Assembly (NCBI RefSeq): GCF_029714365.1
Contig: NZ_CP121661.1
Coordinates: 372,001 to 436,000 of the forward strand
DNA from: Sinorhizobium terangae
GTDB taxonomy: Bacteria > Pseudomonadota > Alphaproteobacteria > Rhizobiales > Rhizobiaceae
DNA: 64,000 nt
Direction: 5' to 3'
The position numbers and the translations under genes are program-made. The stretch's first letter is position 1. Each line of letters opens with the position of its first letter. Of this stretch, positions 1 to 13,890 are shown in pieces. The notes beneath the pieces were generated by a model, which saw only the letters and a program-made list of their open reading frames with translations, ran no database searches and was not told the origin of the DNA.

Positions 1-1284
1 GATGTTCGAGACATCGAAGATCAGGTCGCGCGTCCCCTGATAGAGGATTGTGAGCTTATGCTGGCTGCCCAGTCGATCGAAGATCGGGAAACCGATGCGC
101 ATGAGCGGAATGCCGAGGCGCTCGGCCGCTTGGCGGCCGTGCGAATGGGTGACGAGAAGATCAGCGCCCGCGGCAAGACCCTCGAGATCGCCAAGATCGC
201 CGACCTGGACCTGTTCGGCCGGCACTTTCTTGAGAATTCTCGAGGTGCCGATCGTTGTTACGGCCGCCGGGATCTCGGCGCCCATGCCGGTGAAAAAAGT
301 CGCGAGCTGGTAAAGCTGGTCCGGCTCGGCGGCGATGGCAATCTTTTTGCCGCCGAAATGAAAATGCCCGTCGAGCAAGGCGTCCTCTAGCTGTGCGCGG
401 CGACGGCGGACTCTCGCTGGCACCGGCCCACCGGAAATCCAGGCAAGCAGCGAGATGAACCGGTCTGTGTTCGTCAAACCTGTAAGCGACTGAAACACCG
501 CATAAGGCACTCCGGTCAGTCTCTGCAGCACCTCCGCCGGACGGTACATATGCTCGCCGATCGCGATGCAATGCACCACCGTGCCAAGCTCCTGGATGTC
601 TTTGACGGTGGTGCCGCCATATGTGGTCGGCACCCAACGGTCGTCAGGCACCGTCCCGTCGAGCGAGCCGGAGAGATCGGGCAGAATCACTGGCTTAAGG
701 CCGAAGCTTTCTACCGTTTCGCGCAAATGCTCGATGTCAGCGACCGTGAGGTTCCAGCCGGGCAGGATCGCAATCTTCTTCGCCTGCCGCGGCTGCTCGC
801 CACGCAGTGTAATCCTTTGGATCATCGCGGTGACAGCCTTGGCCCAGCCCTCCTCGATCGCGCCTTCGAAATCCGGGGTGTTGGCCAGCACGATCTCGGT
901 GCCTGCGAGTTCCTTGGCGCGCATCATTTTGATGTTCGCGAGATCCCTTGCGAAATCCTCTCCACGGGTCTCCACCAGCGCCGTGGTGCAGACCCCGATC
1001 AATTTCGGGTTCGTGCGGGTCTTAAGGTTGAGGATCGCTTCGTCCAGATGATCCATGCCGCCGAGGATCGTCGCCACCTCATCCATCGCCGTTGTCTGGA
1101 AGGGGACGGCTTCCTTGAAGTGCCGGACGCAAAGTACCAGCGCAAAGCTGGCGCAGCCCTGGCTGCCGTGGAACAGCGGTACCGCACCATCGACCCCAAG
1201 GAAGGCGAGCGCAGCGCCCAGCGGCTGCGAGGACTTTAGCGGATTGACCGCCGCCCATTTGGTTTGGGGAAAAATGCGGGTCAT
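1..1284 (-). CDS. nifN: NifN, nitrogenase FeMo-cofactor scaffold subunit (partial, 3' end beyond left edge)
   Basis: NifN pairs with NifE in the NifEN scaffold on which the FeMo-cofactor precursor is matured in the cytoplasm. The reading frame is open from an ATG at 1284 to the left edge, about 428 codons. The N-terminus (MTRIFPQTKWAAVNPLKSSQ) and the block with HGSQGC resemble the NifK/NifN family, followed by a CTTALVETRGED segment. The start overlaps the nifE stop as ATGA at 1281-1284, so translation is probably coupled. The frame contains no stop inside the window; only a few tens of C-terminal residues should be missing compared with usual NifN length. Identity is firm from order (HDKEN) and sequence. 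Confidence 0.95.
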   Translation of the reverse strand, partial: MTRIFPQTKWAAVNPLKSSQPLGAALAFLGVDGAVPLFHGSQGCASFALVLCVRHFKEAVPFQTTAMDEVATILGGMDHLDEAILNLKTRTNPKLIGVCTTALVETRGEDFARDLANIKMMRAKELAGTEIVLANTPDFEGAIEEGWAKAVTAMIQRITLRGEQPRQAKKIAILPGWNLTVADIEHLRETVESFGLKPVILPDLSGSLDGTVPDDRWVPTTYGGTTVKDIQELGTVVHCIAIGEHMYRPAEVLQRLTGVPYAVFQSLTGLTNTDRFISLLAWISGGPVPARVRRRRAQLEDALLDGHFHFGGKKIAIAAEPDQLYQLATFFTGMGAEIPAAVTTIGTSRILKKVPAEQVQVGDLGDLEGLAAGADLLVTHSHGRQAAERLGIPLMRIGFPIFDRLGSQHKLTILYQGTRDLIFDVSNI

Positions 1285-2780
1285 CGGCTTTCCTCAATGT
1301 TCGTCGAAGTCGTCGGCAGTTGTGCGGACATGCTTTTGAAGGGATGGACGGTCTCGATCTCATGTGTGCTTGGCAGTTCGTCCTCCACGGCAGGTTGGTA
1401 TTCCCACGGTGCCGGTTCTCGTACCTGGCGCCAGATCGGGTTGTGAATGGCGAGGTCGATCTGGCGGACGAGTTCCACCATGCCGGCATAGCCGGCATAG
1501 GGGTGGCAACGCTCCTGGTTGATGTCCAGCCAAGGTGTCTTGGCCTTCAGCGCGATAAATTGCGTGCGCCCGCCAGACAGCATGATGTCGGCCTTGTCCT
1601 CAGAGAGCATGGCGTAAAGCTCGCGGGGCGCCATCGACTCGAACATATGGTTCTCGTCCTTCAGTACCTGCTTGATGCGTTCCTTGTCTTCGGCCGTCGA
1701 TTTCTTGACGGAGGTGCCGACGATCTCGATGCCGATCTCCATCAGCGCATGGACGACCGACCAGGACTTCACCCCGCCGGTGTTGAGCAGTACGCGCTTG
1801 CCTTCAAGCCTCGGCCGGTATGCTTCAAGTTTCTTCCACGCAATCGCCTCCTCCTCCGCGATCAGTGTCTCCGTGCGCTCGAGGATCTCCGGATCCGCAC
1901 CCTTCGTCACAAGCAACCTAGCGATCTGCCGGAGTGCTTCCGAGGTGTCGCTGATGCCGTAGAAGGAGCCCTCAAAAAACGGGATGTCCCAGCGCTCCTC
2001 CATCTTGCGGGCGAGATTTATGAGAGCGGTCGAGCACACCATCATGGCCGCCTGGGCGCGGTGCGCCGAGGCAACATCGAGGTAGCGGGCGTCGCCCGGA
2101 ATGCACGCGCGCACCCGGATGCCGAGCCGATCCAGAAGCGGCTTAACCAGCCAGAACTCGCCGGAAAGATTGAATTCGCCGAGGATATTGATGTCGTGAG
2201 GGCCGATATCGTCGGGCTCAACCGTGCCAATGACATGATCGAGCAGCGCCTCGCCGGCGAGTTTGTTGCCGAGGTTCTTGGAGCCGACGAAGCCCGGTGT
2301 ATTGACGGGCACCACCGGCAAGCCGAACTTTTCCGCAGCGCGCTTGCAGACCGCCTCGATGTCGTCCCCGATCAGCGCCGTCACGCATGTCGAATAGACG
2401 AAGATCGCTGGCGGCGCATACGTTTCATTTATCTCGCGGATCGCTTTGAAAAGCTTTCGTTCGCCCTGCCCCATCACCACGTCGAGTTCGGTCAGGTCGG
2501 TCGTGAAGCTTGTGCGCCACAGCGTTGGCCCCGACGAAGCCGCGCCGCGGTTGTCCCAGGAATTGCCCTCGCAGGCGATCGGTGCATGGATCAGATGCGC
2601 AACATCGGTGATCGGCTGCAGCACGATCTTGGCCCCGTCGAAAGCGCAGCCGCCAGCAGCCGCTCCGGGGGTCAGCGGCTTCGAACAGCCCTTCTGGCGC
2701 GCCTTGGCATCCTTGCCGAGATTCTTCTCGCATGCTGGCTCGTTGAAGACATCCTGGATTTTGGCCGTGAGCGGGGGCAT
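1281..2780 (-). CDS. nifE: NifE, nitrogenase FeMo-cofactor scaffold subunit
   Basis: NifE forms the NifE2N2 scaffold for FeMo-cofactor assembly. Typical family blocks are present: PITDVAHLIHAPIACEGNSW, STCVTALIGDD and a C-terminal segment with HPYAGYAG. The frame is open from an ATG at 2876 that lies inside nifK. I chose the ATG at 2780 because TTGGAG sits about 9 bases upstream and because the following residues (MPPLTAKIQDVFNEPACEKN) match where family members begin. This gives 499 residues and a 61-base gap to nifK. The alternative starts 2858 and 2876 would overlap nifK. The stop overlaps the nifN start. Confidence 0.95.
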   Translation of the reverse strand: MPPLTAKIQDVFNEPACEKNLGKDAKARQKGCSKPLTPGAAAGGCAFDGAKIVLQPITDVAHLIHAPIACEGNSWDNRGAASSGPTLWRTSFTTDLTELDVVMGQGERKLFKAIREINETYAPPAIFVYSTCVTALIGDDIEAVCKRAAEKFGLPVVPVNTPGFVGSKNLGNKLAGEALLDHVIGTVEPDDIGPHDINILGEFNLSGEFWLVKPLLDRLGIRVRACIPGDARYLDVASAHRAQAAMMVCSTALINLARKMEERWDIPFFEGSFYGISDTSEALRQIARLLVTKGADPEILERTETLIAEEEAIAWKKLEAYRPRLEGKRVLLNTGGVKSWSVVHALMEIGIEIVGTSVKKSTAEDKERIKQVLKDENHMFESMAPRELYAMLSEDKADIMLSGGRTQFIALKAKTPWLDINQERCHPYAGYAGMVELVRQIDLAIHNPIWRQVREPAPWEYQPAVEDELPSTHEIETVHPFKSMSAQLPTTSTNIEESR

Positions 2781-2841
2781 CGCGCCGGACTCCAAGTTCA
2801 TCGGAAGATGGCTGGCCTTTTTCGAAGGCCAGCTATCGCTC

Positions 2842-4383
2842 TTAGCGGGTGAGGTCATACGAATAGTCCGTGACACCTACCTTGATCGTTTCGCGATCGA
2901 GCTTGTCGAAGACCTTGTCGAGGATGGTCGTTAAGACGCGCAAACCCCCTTGGTAGCCCATGAGAGGGAAGCGATGGTGATGGTGCCGGTCAAATATCGG
3001 AAACGTCAGCCGGATCAGCGGCGTGTCAGTGTCGCGCTCCAGATACTTGCCATAGGAGTTGCCGATCAGCAGATCCACCGGCTCGGTGAAGAGCAGCGAG
3101 CGCAGCGCCCAGAGGTCGTTGCCCGCCCAGACCTGGCCATCCTTGCCGAAGGCCGAGGACCCAAGCAACTCCTTCATCTCGGCTTCCCAGGCTGCTGTCC
3201 CGTTGGTGGCGAGGCAGTGGGTCGGCTCGCCGCCGGTCTCCATCACGAACCGAGCCACGGCGTAGACGAAGTCAGGATCGCCGTAGATTGCGTATTTCTT
3301 GCCGTGCAGCCAGGCCTGACTATCCGCCATCGCGTCGACAAGTCGGCCGCGCTCCATACCGATTGCCGTTGGGATATCCTTGCCGGAAATCTCCGAGACC
3401 TTCATCAGGAAATCGTCGGTCGCCTGGACACCGAGAGGATAATGGAATGAGGCCGTCGCCTGCCCGACCTCGTTGCAATAGTCCAGCGTCTTGCGGGTGT
3501 TGTAGTGCTGCAGCGACAGTGTCGCTTCGGCATTGAGTGCCGCCTTCACGTCCTCGATCATCGTACCACCGTCATACATGCGATACACGCCGTCCGACGG
3601 CGTGTCGAACTGGTCGGAGGCATCCTGGATGAAGGTGTAGGACACGCCCATCAGGTCGAGCAGGCGCTTGAGCTCACGGTTGTTGCCAACACAGAAGCCG
3701 TCAAACCCCGGAATGATGTTGACGGTTCCACCGGATTCCTTGCGCTCCTGGCCTTTCCAGAAGTGCTCTAGAACACCTTTGACCATGGCGTCGTAGCCAT
3801 CGACATGGCTGCCGACGAAGGCGGGCGTATGTGCGAAAGGAATATCGAAGTCGGCCGGGACTGAACCTTCGTTCTTGGCGTTCTCGATGAAGCCGTGCAG
3901 GTCGTCGCCGATGACCTCTGCCATACAAGTGGTCGAGACGGCAATCATCTTCGGGTCGTAGAGGCTATAGGTGTTGGCGAGTCCGTCGACCATATTCTTC
4001 AGGCCGCCGAACACCGCCGCGTCCTCGGTCATCGAGGACGAAACCGCTGATGAGGGCTCCTTGAAGTGTCGCGACAGATGTGAACGGTAATAAGCAACAC
4101 AGCCCTGGCTGCCATGAACGAAGGACATGGTCCGCTCGAAGCCCGCGGCCGCGAAGACGGCACCGAGCGGCTGGCAAGCTTTGGCCGGGTTCACGACAAG
4201 GGCTTCGCGGGCGAGGTTTTTTTCGCGGTACTCCCAGGTCTTGGTGTATTCGCGTTGATCGGTAACAATCTGATCCGGATGCGGACATTCGAAATTCAAC
4301 TTCTTCTCGGCGAGCATCTTCCTGTATTCCGGCTCGCGGAACAGGGGAGCATGGTCGAGGACTTTTTCGGCCGACTGCGGCAT
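2842..4383 (-). CDS. nifK: NifK, nitrogenase MoFe protein beta subunit
   Basis: Beta subunit of dinitrogenase; with NifD it binds the P-cluster and receives electrons from NifH. The 513-residue protein has the three P-cluster cysteines at about 70 (NPAKACQP), 95 ([11 protein letters not shown]) and 151 ([12 protein letters not shown]). Length is normal for a rhizobial NifK. It lies 125 bases downstream of nifD and upstream of nifE, in the order typical of rhizobial nifHDKE operons. No frameshift or lost key residue is visible. Confidence 0.98.
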   Translation of the reverse strand: MPQSAEKVLDHAPLFREPEYRKMLAEKKLNFECPHPDQIVTDQREYTKTWEYREKNLAREALVVNPAKACQPLGAVFAAAGFERTMSFVHGSQGCVAYYRSHLSRHFKEPSSAVSSSMTEDAAVFGGLKNMVDGLANTYSLYDPKMIAVSTTCMAEVIGDDLHGFIENAKNEGSVPADFDIPFAHTPAFVGSHVDGYDAMVKGVLEHFWKGQERKESGGTVNIIPGFDGFCVGNNRELKRLLDLMGVSYTFIQDASDQFDTPSDGVYRMYDGGTMIEDVKAALNAEATLSLQHYNTRKTLDYCNEVGQATASFHYPLGVQATDDFLMKVSEISGKDIPTAIGMERGRLVDAMADSQAWLHGKKYAIYGDPDFVYAVARFVMETGGEPTHCLATNGTAAWEAEMKELLGSSAFGKDGQVWAGNDLWALRSLLFTEPVDLLIGNSYGKYLERDTDTPLIRLTFPIFDRHHHHRFPLMGYQGGLRVLTTILDKVFDKLDRETIKVGVTDYSYDLTR

Positions 4384-4508
4384 GGATGGTCACCTCTTTC
4401 CTTCTGTCGCGCCAGACGGCGGCACAGGACATCGAGACGTTTCAGGTTTCCCGCGGGTCAAGGATCGCGGGCGTTCATCGGCCCCCCTGCTGCTGGGAGG
4501 CCATTTTC

Positions 4509-6011
4509 TTATTCGGCCGCGACCGCCATCGGCGGCAGGGCCTTTTTCTTCCAGGGGGCGTCGTAGAGGTCCCAGACCGGGTTGTTGATGGCCAGATCCA
4601 TGTCGCGCGCGAAGATGGCGAAGCCGTCATAGCCGTGATACGGGCCGGAATAATCCCAGGAGTGCATCTGGCGGAATGGGATGCCCATCTTCTGCACCGG
4701 GTATTTCTCCTTGATCCCGGAGCCCACGAGGTCAGGTCGGATCCCCTCGATGAACTTTTCCAGTTCGTAACCGGTCACGTCGTCATAGATCAGCGTGCCA
4801 TTCTTCACGTAATGGCCGGTACGCTGATAGTCATCGTTGTGAGCGAACTCGTATCCGGTGCCGACTATCACCATGCCGAGGTCCTCATAGGCGGTGATGA
4901 CGTGACGAGGGCGTAGGCCGCCGACATAGAGCATCACCGTCTTGCCTTCGAGGCGGGGCCAATACTTGTCGACGACCGCATCGACCAAGGGGCGGTACTT
5001 GGCGATGACCGCCTCGGTCTTGTCCACGATTGTGGGCCCGAAATGCTTGGCTATCTTGCGCAGAGAAGCTTCGATCTGGGAGGGACCAAAGAAATTGTAT
5101 TCCATCCAGGGGATGCCGTACTTTTCCTCCATGTGCCGGCAGATGTAGTTCATCGACCGGTAGCAGTGGATGAGATTGAGCTTGGCCTTCGGCGCGCGCT
5201 CTACCTCAGCAAGCGTCGCATCCCCCGACCAGTTGCCGACGACGCGCAACCCCACCTCCTCCAAGAGGATGCGCGTAGCCCACGCGTCGCCGCCGATATT
5301 GTAGTCGCCGATGACGTTAACATCGTAACGGTCGGCCTCGAACTCCACGTCCGTCTTGTCGAAGACCCAGTCACGGATCGAGTCATTGGCAATGTGGTGA
5401 CCAAGCGATTGCGAGACCCCGCGGAAGCCTTCGCAGCGCACCGGCACGATCGTCTTTTCGTGCTCCTTGGCCTTCTTGCGCGACACCGCCTCGATGTCGT
5501 CGCCGATCAGGCCGATCGGGCATTCCGATTGCACGCTGATGCCATTGTTCAGGGGAAACAGCTCCTCGATCTCGTCGATGATCTTTTCCAGCTTCTTGTC
5601 GCCGCCGAAAACGATGTCCTTCTCCTGAAAATCAGAAGTGAACTGAAGGGTCACGAAGCTGTCGATGCCCGTCGTACCGACGTAGTAATTCCGGCGCTGC
5701 GACCAGGAATATTGGCCGCAACCGACTGGCCCATGTGAGATATGGACCATATCCTTAATCGGACCCCAAACCACACCTTTGGAGCCGGCATAGGCGCAGC
5801 CGCGGATCGTCATCACGCCCGGAATGGACTTGATGTTCGACTTGACGCTGCATTCGGAGAGGACCTCGCCCTCCTCGTCGGCCTCCTGCCCGTTCGTTGC
5901 GACGCTGAGGTGCTTCTTGCGGCGCTTCGCCGCCTTGTCCGGATACTGCGACAGCACTTGCTTGATAAGCTCCTCATGGAGAGCGCCGTCATTCTCGTAG
6001 TCGAGGCTCAT
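4509..6011 (-). CDS. nifD: NifD, nitrogenase MoFe protein alpha subunit
   Basis: Alpha subunit of dinitrogenase, which holds FeMo-cofactor, the site of N2 reduction. The 500-residue product has P-cluster cysteines near residues 72 (GCAYAGSKG), 98 ([10 protein letters not shown]) and 164 ([11 protein letters not shown]). The cofactor ligands are Cys near 283 ([10 protein letters not shown]) and His near 450 ([19 protein letters not shown]). The start at 6011 follows a GGGAACAGGCCCC leader; the gap from nifH is 117 bases and holds two stem-loops. Intact and of normal length. Confidence 0.98.
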   Translation of the reverse strand: MSLDYENDGALHEELIKQVLSQYPDKAAKRRKKHLSVATNGQEADEEGEVLSECSVKSNIKSIPGVMTIRGCAYAGSKGVVWGPIKDMVHISHGPVGCGQYSWSQRRNYYVGTTGIDSFVTLQFTSDFQEKDIVFGGDKKLEKIIDEIEELFPLNNGISVQSECPIGLIGDDIEAVSRKKAKEHEKTIVPVRCEGFRGVSQSLGHHIANDSIRDWVFDKTDVEFEADRYDVNVIGDYNIGGDAWATRILLEEVGLRVVGNWSGDATLAEVERAPKAKLNLIHCYRSMNYICRHMEEKYGIPWMEYNFFGPSQIEASLRKIAKHFGPTIVDKTEAVIAKYRPLVDAVVDKYWPRLEGKTVMLYVGGLRPRHVITAYEDLGMVIVGTGYEFAHNDDYQRTGHYVKNGTLIYDDVTGYELEKFIEGIRPDLVGSGIKEKYPVQKMGIPFRQMHSWDYSGPYHGYDGFAIFARDMDLAINNPVWDLYDAPWKKKALPPMAVAAE

Positions 6012-6041
6012 GGGGCCTGTTCCCTTTCAAGGTTCGAGAGA

Positions 6042-6102
6042 CGCCTCGCCGACGAGGCGCCGTTCTTGGAAGGGGGCGCGCCGGTCAAGGCCGGCGCGCC
6101 CC
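6042..6102 (-). promoter_or_regulatory. Two intercistronic stem-loops between nifH and nifD
   Basis: The first, read on the transcript after the nifH stop, is a perfect 12-bp GC-only stem (arms 6091-6102 and 6073-6084, loop TCAAGG). The second is a 7-bp stem (arms 6053-6059 and 6042-6048, loop of 4). Neither is followed by a U-run, so they look like mRNA processing or stability elements, or partial attenuators, rather than factor-independent terminators. Inference: they may help nifH transcript exceed nifDK transcript. Confidence 0.6.
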
Positions 6103-6128
6103 TGCTGGCGGCGAGGGGGGGAGGGTCC

Positions 6129-7124
<996 letters not shown>

Positions 7125-7200
7125 TCAAGGAAAGGTCTTTTGTTTGTTTTTCAGCTATTTAGGCTAGAACAAAAACGAACAATTCCGCGCAACAATCCTG

Positions 7201-7216
7201 TGTCGCGGTTTCGACA
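7201..7216 (-). promoter_or_regulatory. NifA upstream activator site (TGT-N10-ACA) for nifH
   Basis: Exact TGT-N10-ACA, the consensus NifA binding site, lies about 94 bases upstream of the -24 GG. This is the usual distance for a NifA enhancer. The flanking bases (ACAAAGCCGACAG after the site on the plus strand) recur at the other duplicated control regions, marking them as copies rather than chance matches. Confidence 0.85.
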
Positions 7217-7592
7217 AAGCCGACAGAGCTGTCAGCGCAATGGTGAGACCGCCGCATGTTGAGCTTGCCGGAAGACGATAGCTCGGCGGCGCCCGCTACG
7301 CCTTCATTGCAATGGATTTGCACCATCTACTCCTTGCCGGTCTCCCGGCGCACCTTGTTCCGATCCCTTCAGGGGCTCAGCTCGGTCGGTGTGACTGATC
7401 ACCCCGATCAAGCATCGACATAGGCGTCGAATGCGGCTTCACTCTCGGCTGTCCAGTCGGGCATGGCGGGCGCGCCTCCCTGATCACGAAGCAGCACCCT
7501 AACAAATCCGCGACCAGCGCGAATCCCCGCATCCGCGACTTTCCGATTCGGTAAGACTAGGCGCCCACCGCCACGTGCGGGCGACGCCGGCA
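7217..7592. other. Intergenic region between the nif and gibberellin operons
   Basis: About 375 bases without a gene I can support. A short minus-strand tail ending at 7408 (MPDWTAESEAAFDAYVDA) could be the end of a decayed gene, but I do not recognise it. No clear terminator for the gibberellin operon is visible. Confidence 0.4.
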
Positions 7593-8628
7593 TCAACCGG
7601 CGGGCAGGTGCGCCGAGGGCAACAAGCGCGCCTGACGCAGCGCCGCCAGATCAGCCGAGCCGGTCGAGAAGCAGGCGACGGCCCACTGGCGGATGACGAT
7701 CTCGAAATGTGCGACAACCGCCTCGGTGGATACCGTAGCCGTTCGCAGCACGCCGGCCGCCTGCCCGGCGATATCCGCGCCCAGGCGGATGGCCTTGGCA
7801 ACGTCGACGCCGTCGCGGATCCCGCCCGACGCGATCAGCTTCACCGTCGGCAGTGCCCGACGTACCGCCTGCACGCCGGCCGGGGTCGGGATTCCGCAAT
7901 CGGCGACCGTCATCGCCACTGCACGGTCGGCTGCATCGCGGGCGCGCTCGCCCTCTACTACGGCCCAACTGGTGCCGCCGGCGCCGACGACATCGATCAC
8001 CGCCACGTCCGCCTCGACGAGCGCACAGGCCACCGAGGCGGACAGGCCCGCCCCCACTTCCTTGGCCACGATCGGCACGCCCACGCTGCGGGCGGCGCGA
8101 GCGATGTGCGCTGCGCCAGTCGCGGTCGCCTTCCGGCTGTACCGCTTCCTGCAGCGGATTGAGATGGACGATGAGTCGATCAGCCTCCAGCGCATCCACC
8201 GCCCGGCGTGCCAGGTCCAGGCCCTCGGCCTCGCGCAGTTGGGCGGCGCCGATATTGGCCAGCAAGGGAATGGGGCCAGGCTGCGCAGCGCGCGTCAGCC
8301 CCTGGGAGTTGCGGGATTGCAGGCTCACGCGCTGCGAACCGACGCACATGGCGACCCCCAAGGCTTACCCTGCCTCGCTCAGATGCCGGTTGATGGCCTC
8401 GGGGCGTGGCATGCCGCCGGTCATGGAGCTGATCAGCAGCGGCGCGCGCATAGTCTTGCCCAGCAGCGAGGCGCGCAGGTCGATCTACGTCAGGTCCAAC
8501 TCGGGCAATGCCCAGTATTCGAAACGGATGTACTCCCAGCCGGCGCCGACCGTGGCCGGCGCCGTTCGCCGATCCAGCACGATGTCCAGATGGTCGTCCT
8601 TGCGCCGGCTCAGGGCGGTGTCGCTCAT
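7593..8628 (-). pseudogene. idi: Dead type 2 isopentenyl-diphosphate isomerase (idi/fni) of the gibberellin operon
   Basis: An intact gene would interconvert IPP and DMAPP for diterpene supply. An ATG at 8628 begins [15 protein letters not shown], typical of type 2 isomerases. Codon 48 is an in-frame TAG at 8487-8485, after PELDLT. The frame resumes as [18 protein letters not shown], shifts near 8360 ([16 protein letters not shown], then [14 protein letters not shown]), and shifts again near 8120 into [19 protein letters not shown] and [20 protein letters not shown]. One premature stop and at least two frameshifts make a functional protein unlikely unless sequencing errors are involved. It lies at the 3' end of the operon. 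Confidence 0.85.
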
Positions 8629-8712
8629 GCTCGCTCCATCCGTCGATCGGGCGACGGCGTTGCGTCGGATCGGACCGACGGCAGCGCGCCCACGCCGCCG
8701 CCTCCCGCGCGT

Positions 8713-11162
<2,450 letters not shown>

Positions 11163-11399
11163 GCGGGATGTTCCTTCTGCAGACGTTTGACGAGAACCAG
11201 GATCGGGCAGACGCCGCGCATGTCGCCGCAGGCCCGTCGCGGCCCGCCGCATATGCTTGCGCGCAGCGCGCCGCGTGCGCCGCAGCTGTTCTGGGCAACC
11301 GCTGCGATCGGCGCCGCGGACTCGGACACAGTGCAGCATGCACCGCTGCCGCCGGCCGATCGCAGCGGCACCGGGGCGACTCCATGCGTACGGGCGCGC

Positions 11400-12407
11400 T
11401 CATGCGCATGGCGCGTGCTTGAACAGATACGCATTGGCCCGCTGCAGCATCTGCGCCAACCGTTCCGCACGCGGTCCCAGCGGGGCGATGGCCTCCCCGG
11501 CGTCGTGCAACAATTCCAGCGCGAACTGGCGCGCTGCCTGCAGCCCCATGATCGACGCGCAGGTCGGCTTCTGCGCCGCCGCGTCCTTGCCGGGGGTCTT
11601 GCCCAGCGTCGCGGTATCCGCTGTCGCGTCGAGAATGTCGTCGATCACCTGCAACGCCAGGCCGAGACAGGCGCCGTAGCGATTGAGCGCACAGTACAGT
11701 GCAGCGTGTGCGGCATCCTCCGTGATGGTGCATAGGGCGCCCATGCGAACGGACGCGCGCACCAGCGCTCCGGTCTTCATGCGGTGCATCGCCACGATCC
11801 TGTCCAGCTCGACGTGCTTTCCGACCAGCGACAGATCCATGGCCTGGCCGCCTGCGGCACCCTCGGCGGATACCGCCTGCGCCAGTTCGCGCACAAGCAC
11901 GATACGGTTGTCGCTCGGAGCATCCAGGCTCGTCAGTGTCAGGAAGGCGTGCGCCTGCAGCGCATCGCCGACCAGGATCGCAGTGGCTTCGCCGAACTTG
12001 ACGTGCACGGTCGGAAGGCCGCGGCGAAGCACGTCGTCGTCCATCGCGGGCAGGTCGTCATGGACCAGGGTACAGGCGTGCATCATCTCGATGGCGGCCC
12101 CGACGTCGTCGAGCATGTGCGCCGGCGTGTCGGCTAGTGCGCCGGCAGCCATACAGAGCAAGGCGCGGGTGCGCTTCCCGCCATGCAAGGTGGCGTAGCG
12201 CATCGCCGCCATCAGCTCGGTCTCACCGTCGTCTTCGGCGCAGAGAAGACGCGCCAGCACCTGTTCGACCCGCTTTGCGCCGTCCTGCATCCAGATCTCC
12301 GGCAGCAGCCTGCCGGGTGCGCCGCGCGCCTGCGCGCCCAATCCGCCAAGCGCGGAAACGCCAGTTCGGTCGTCGTGTAGTGTGGAACCGGTCTGCATGT
12401 TGTTCAT
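11400..12407 (-). CDS. Geranylgeranyl diphosphate synthase (isoprenyl diphosphate synthase)
   Basis: Trans-prenyltransferase that makes the C20 precursor GGPP from IPP and allylic diphosphates. The first aspartate-rich motif is DDLPAMDDD and the second is DDILD; HGGKRTR is also typical. The frame opens further upstream, but the ATG at 12407 with AAGGAC before it fits family length (335 residues); an ATG three codons later is possible. It lies 140 bases downstream of CYP117 and upstream of CPS. It is intact, whereas this gene is decayed in some rhizobial operons as I recall. Confidence 0.92.
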   Translation of the reverse strand: MNNMQTGSTLHDDRTGVSALGGLGAQARGAPGRLLPEIWMQDGAKRVEQVLARLLCAEDDGETELMAAMRYATLHGGKRTRALLCMAAGALADTPAHMLDDVGAAIEMMHACTLVHDDLPAMDDDVLRRGLPTVHVKFGEATAILVGDALQAHAFLTLTSLDAPSDNRIVLVRELAQAVSAEGAAGGQAMDLSLVGKHVELDRIVAMHRMKTGALVRASVRMGALCTITEDAAHAALYCALNRYGACLGLALQVIDDILDATADTATLGKTPGKDAAAQKPTCASIMGLQAARQFALELLHDAGEAIAPLGPRAERLAQMLQRANAYLFKHAPCA

Positions 12408-12547
12408 GTCCTTGTACCTGACACGGCCACCGCGAGCGCCGAGCCGCCGCGGTGTTGCCGGCGTCGCACCGAGCGCGCGCGCCGAGTGCAGCAATGCCGC
12501 GCATCGCCGGCGTCGCTGCCACGCCAGGCGGGGTATGCGACGCCAGC

Positions 12548-13885
12548 TCATGAGAATCCGACGCGGATTTTCATGGAGGGTTGTGCTGTCGGGAAATAGC
12601 GCCGGCCTTTTTCGGCGTCGCTCAGCAACCGCGGCCGCACCCCGGCCTTGTGCATGGTCAGCGCCAAGGCGATGCTGAACTGCACCAGTTCCAGCCATAC
12701 CAGGTGGTAGCCGATGCAGACGTGTGGCCCGCTGCCGAACTGCAGCATGTCCACCGGCCCGATCGGCCCCGTGCGTTGCAGCCACCGCGCCAGGCGGAAC
12801 TGATCAGGCGCCTCGTGCAGCAGCGCCGAGGTCGAGAAATGCAGCAGCGGGATGCATAGACTTGTGCCCGCGGGAATGCGCCGCTGGCCGAGTTGTAGTT
12901 CCTGCGTCGCGCGACGCGGTACGAGCGAGGACGCCGGATGCATGCGCAGCGTCTCGCGGAACAGCGCCTCGGCGATCGGATACTGCGCCAGGTCCGCGTG
13001 CCGGGTCGGCACAGCGCCCACGCGTTGCGCCTCCTCGACCAGGGCGTCCCACAGCTCAGGCTGCCGCGCCAGCTCGATCACCATCCAGGCCATCGTCGAG
13101 GCGGTGGTCTCGTGACCGGCAAGCAGCAGCAACCGGATATTGGCGACCAGGACGTCATCGGAGAGCGCATCGTCGCTGCGATCAAAGGCGCTCACCATGT
13201 CGTTGATCAAACCGGTGCGCGCGGCATGCGCGCGCGCGTTGCGGATGAACTGGCGCGACTGCGCGTCGATCCAGTCGCGGGCGGCGCGGCCGCGCCGCAA
13301 GGGCGTTCCGGGCAGGTCGACCGGGGGCGCGACGATCAACAGCAGCAGTTGCCGGTACTTGCGATGCCACTCCGGCAGGTCTTGGGCGGGGATGCCCATG
13401 AGACTGAAGGTGAGCTTGAGCATCAGGTCGGCGGTTTCGGGCAGGATGGTTACTTCACCGCGGTCGCGCCACGCCTGCACCCGGGCCCGGATGACGGGCT
13501 CGAACAGCTCGCCAATGCCGGCCTCGGTCAGCCCCCTGGGCAGGAACGCCGCCTTGATCCCATCGCGCGCCTGCCGGTGCGCACTACCGTTCAAAGTGAC
13601 CAACGTTCCGCCAAGGATTTCGGGCGCGATCTCTGCGATCACCGCCGAGGACACGTCCTTGTGCCGGAGCAATGCGAACACATCCGGATCCAGGCAGGTC
13701 ATCAGGTGTCCGGCAGGGCCGAAGTCCAGCCAGAAGTGGCTGCCCAGCGTCCGTTCCGCGCGCCGCAGCAGGCGCGGCAGGTCACAAATGATGGCGGGAA
13801 GATGCCCGACCAACGGGAAGGCGCCGGGCATGACCGGGATGTCGCACCGCAGCCGGTGCCCACGGTTCAGCGGGTTGAGCAGCAT
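12548..13885 (-). CDS. CYP117, ent-kaurene oxidase
   Basis: Cytochrome P450 proposed to oxidise ent-kaurene to ent-kaurenoic acid in bacterial gibberellin synthesis. It has the I-helix AGHETT, the K-helix ETLR and the heme loop FGSGPHVCIG with Cys near 391. The ATG at 13891 overlaps the SDR stop by one base; the ATG at 13885 sits 8 bases after GGGAGG and is the better start. Both give about 445 residues, normal size. The gene sits between SDR and GGPP synthase, as in other rhizobial gibberellin operons. Confidence 0.9.
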   Translation of the reverse strand: MLLNPLNRGHRLRCDIPVMPGAFPLVGHLPAIICDLPRLLRRAERTLGSHFWLDFGPAGHLMTCLDPDVFALLRHKDVSSAVIAEIAPEILGGTLVTLNGSAHRQARDGIKAAFLPRGLTEAGIGELFEPVIRARVQAWRDRGEVTILPETADLMLKLTFSLMGIPAQDLPEWHRKYRQLLLLIVAPPVDLPGTPLRRGRAARDWIDAQSRQFIRNARAHAARTGLINDMVSAFDRSDDALSDDVLVANIRLLLLAGHETTASTMAWMVIELARQPELWDALVEEAQRVGAVPTRHADLAQYPIAEALFRETLRMHPASSLVPRRATQELQLGQRRIPAGTSLCIPLLHFSTSALLHEAPDQFRLARWLQRTGPIGPVDMLQFGSGPHVCIGYHLVWLELVQFSIALALTMHKAGVRPRLLSDAEKGRRYFPTAQPSMKIRVGFS

Positions 13886-13890
13886 GTCCA

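Noticed and set aside
1320..2852. Long plus-strand frame (510 codons) opposite nifE
   Set aside because: Shadow of nifE on the other strand; no family-like motifs, and similar shadows occur opposite nifD, groEL and the P450 genes.
7651..8361. Minus-strand frame as an independent gene
   Set aside because: Only its first third matches type 2 IDI; it is one piece of the frameshifted idi pseudogene.
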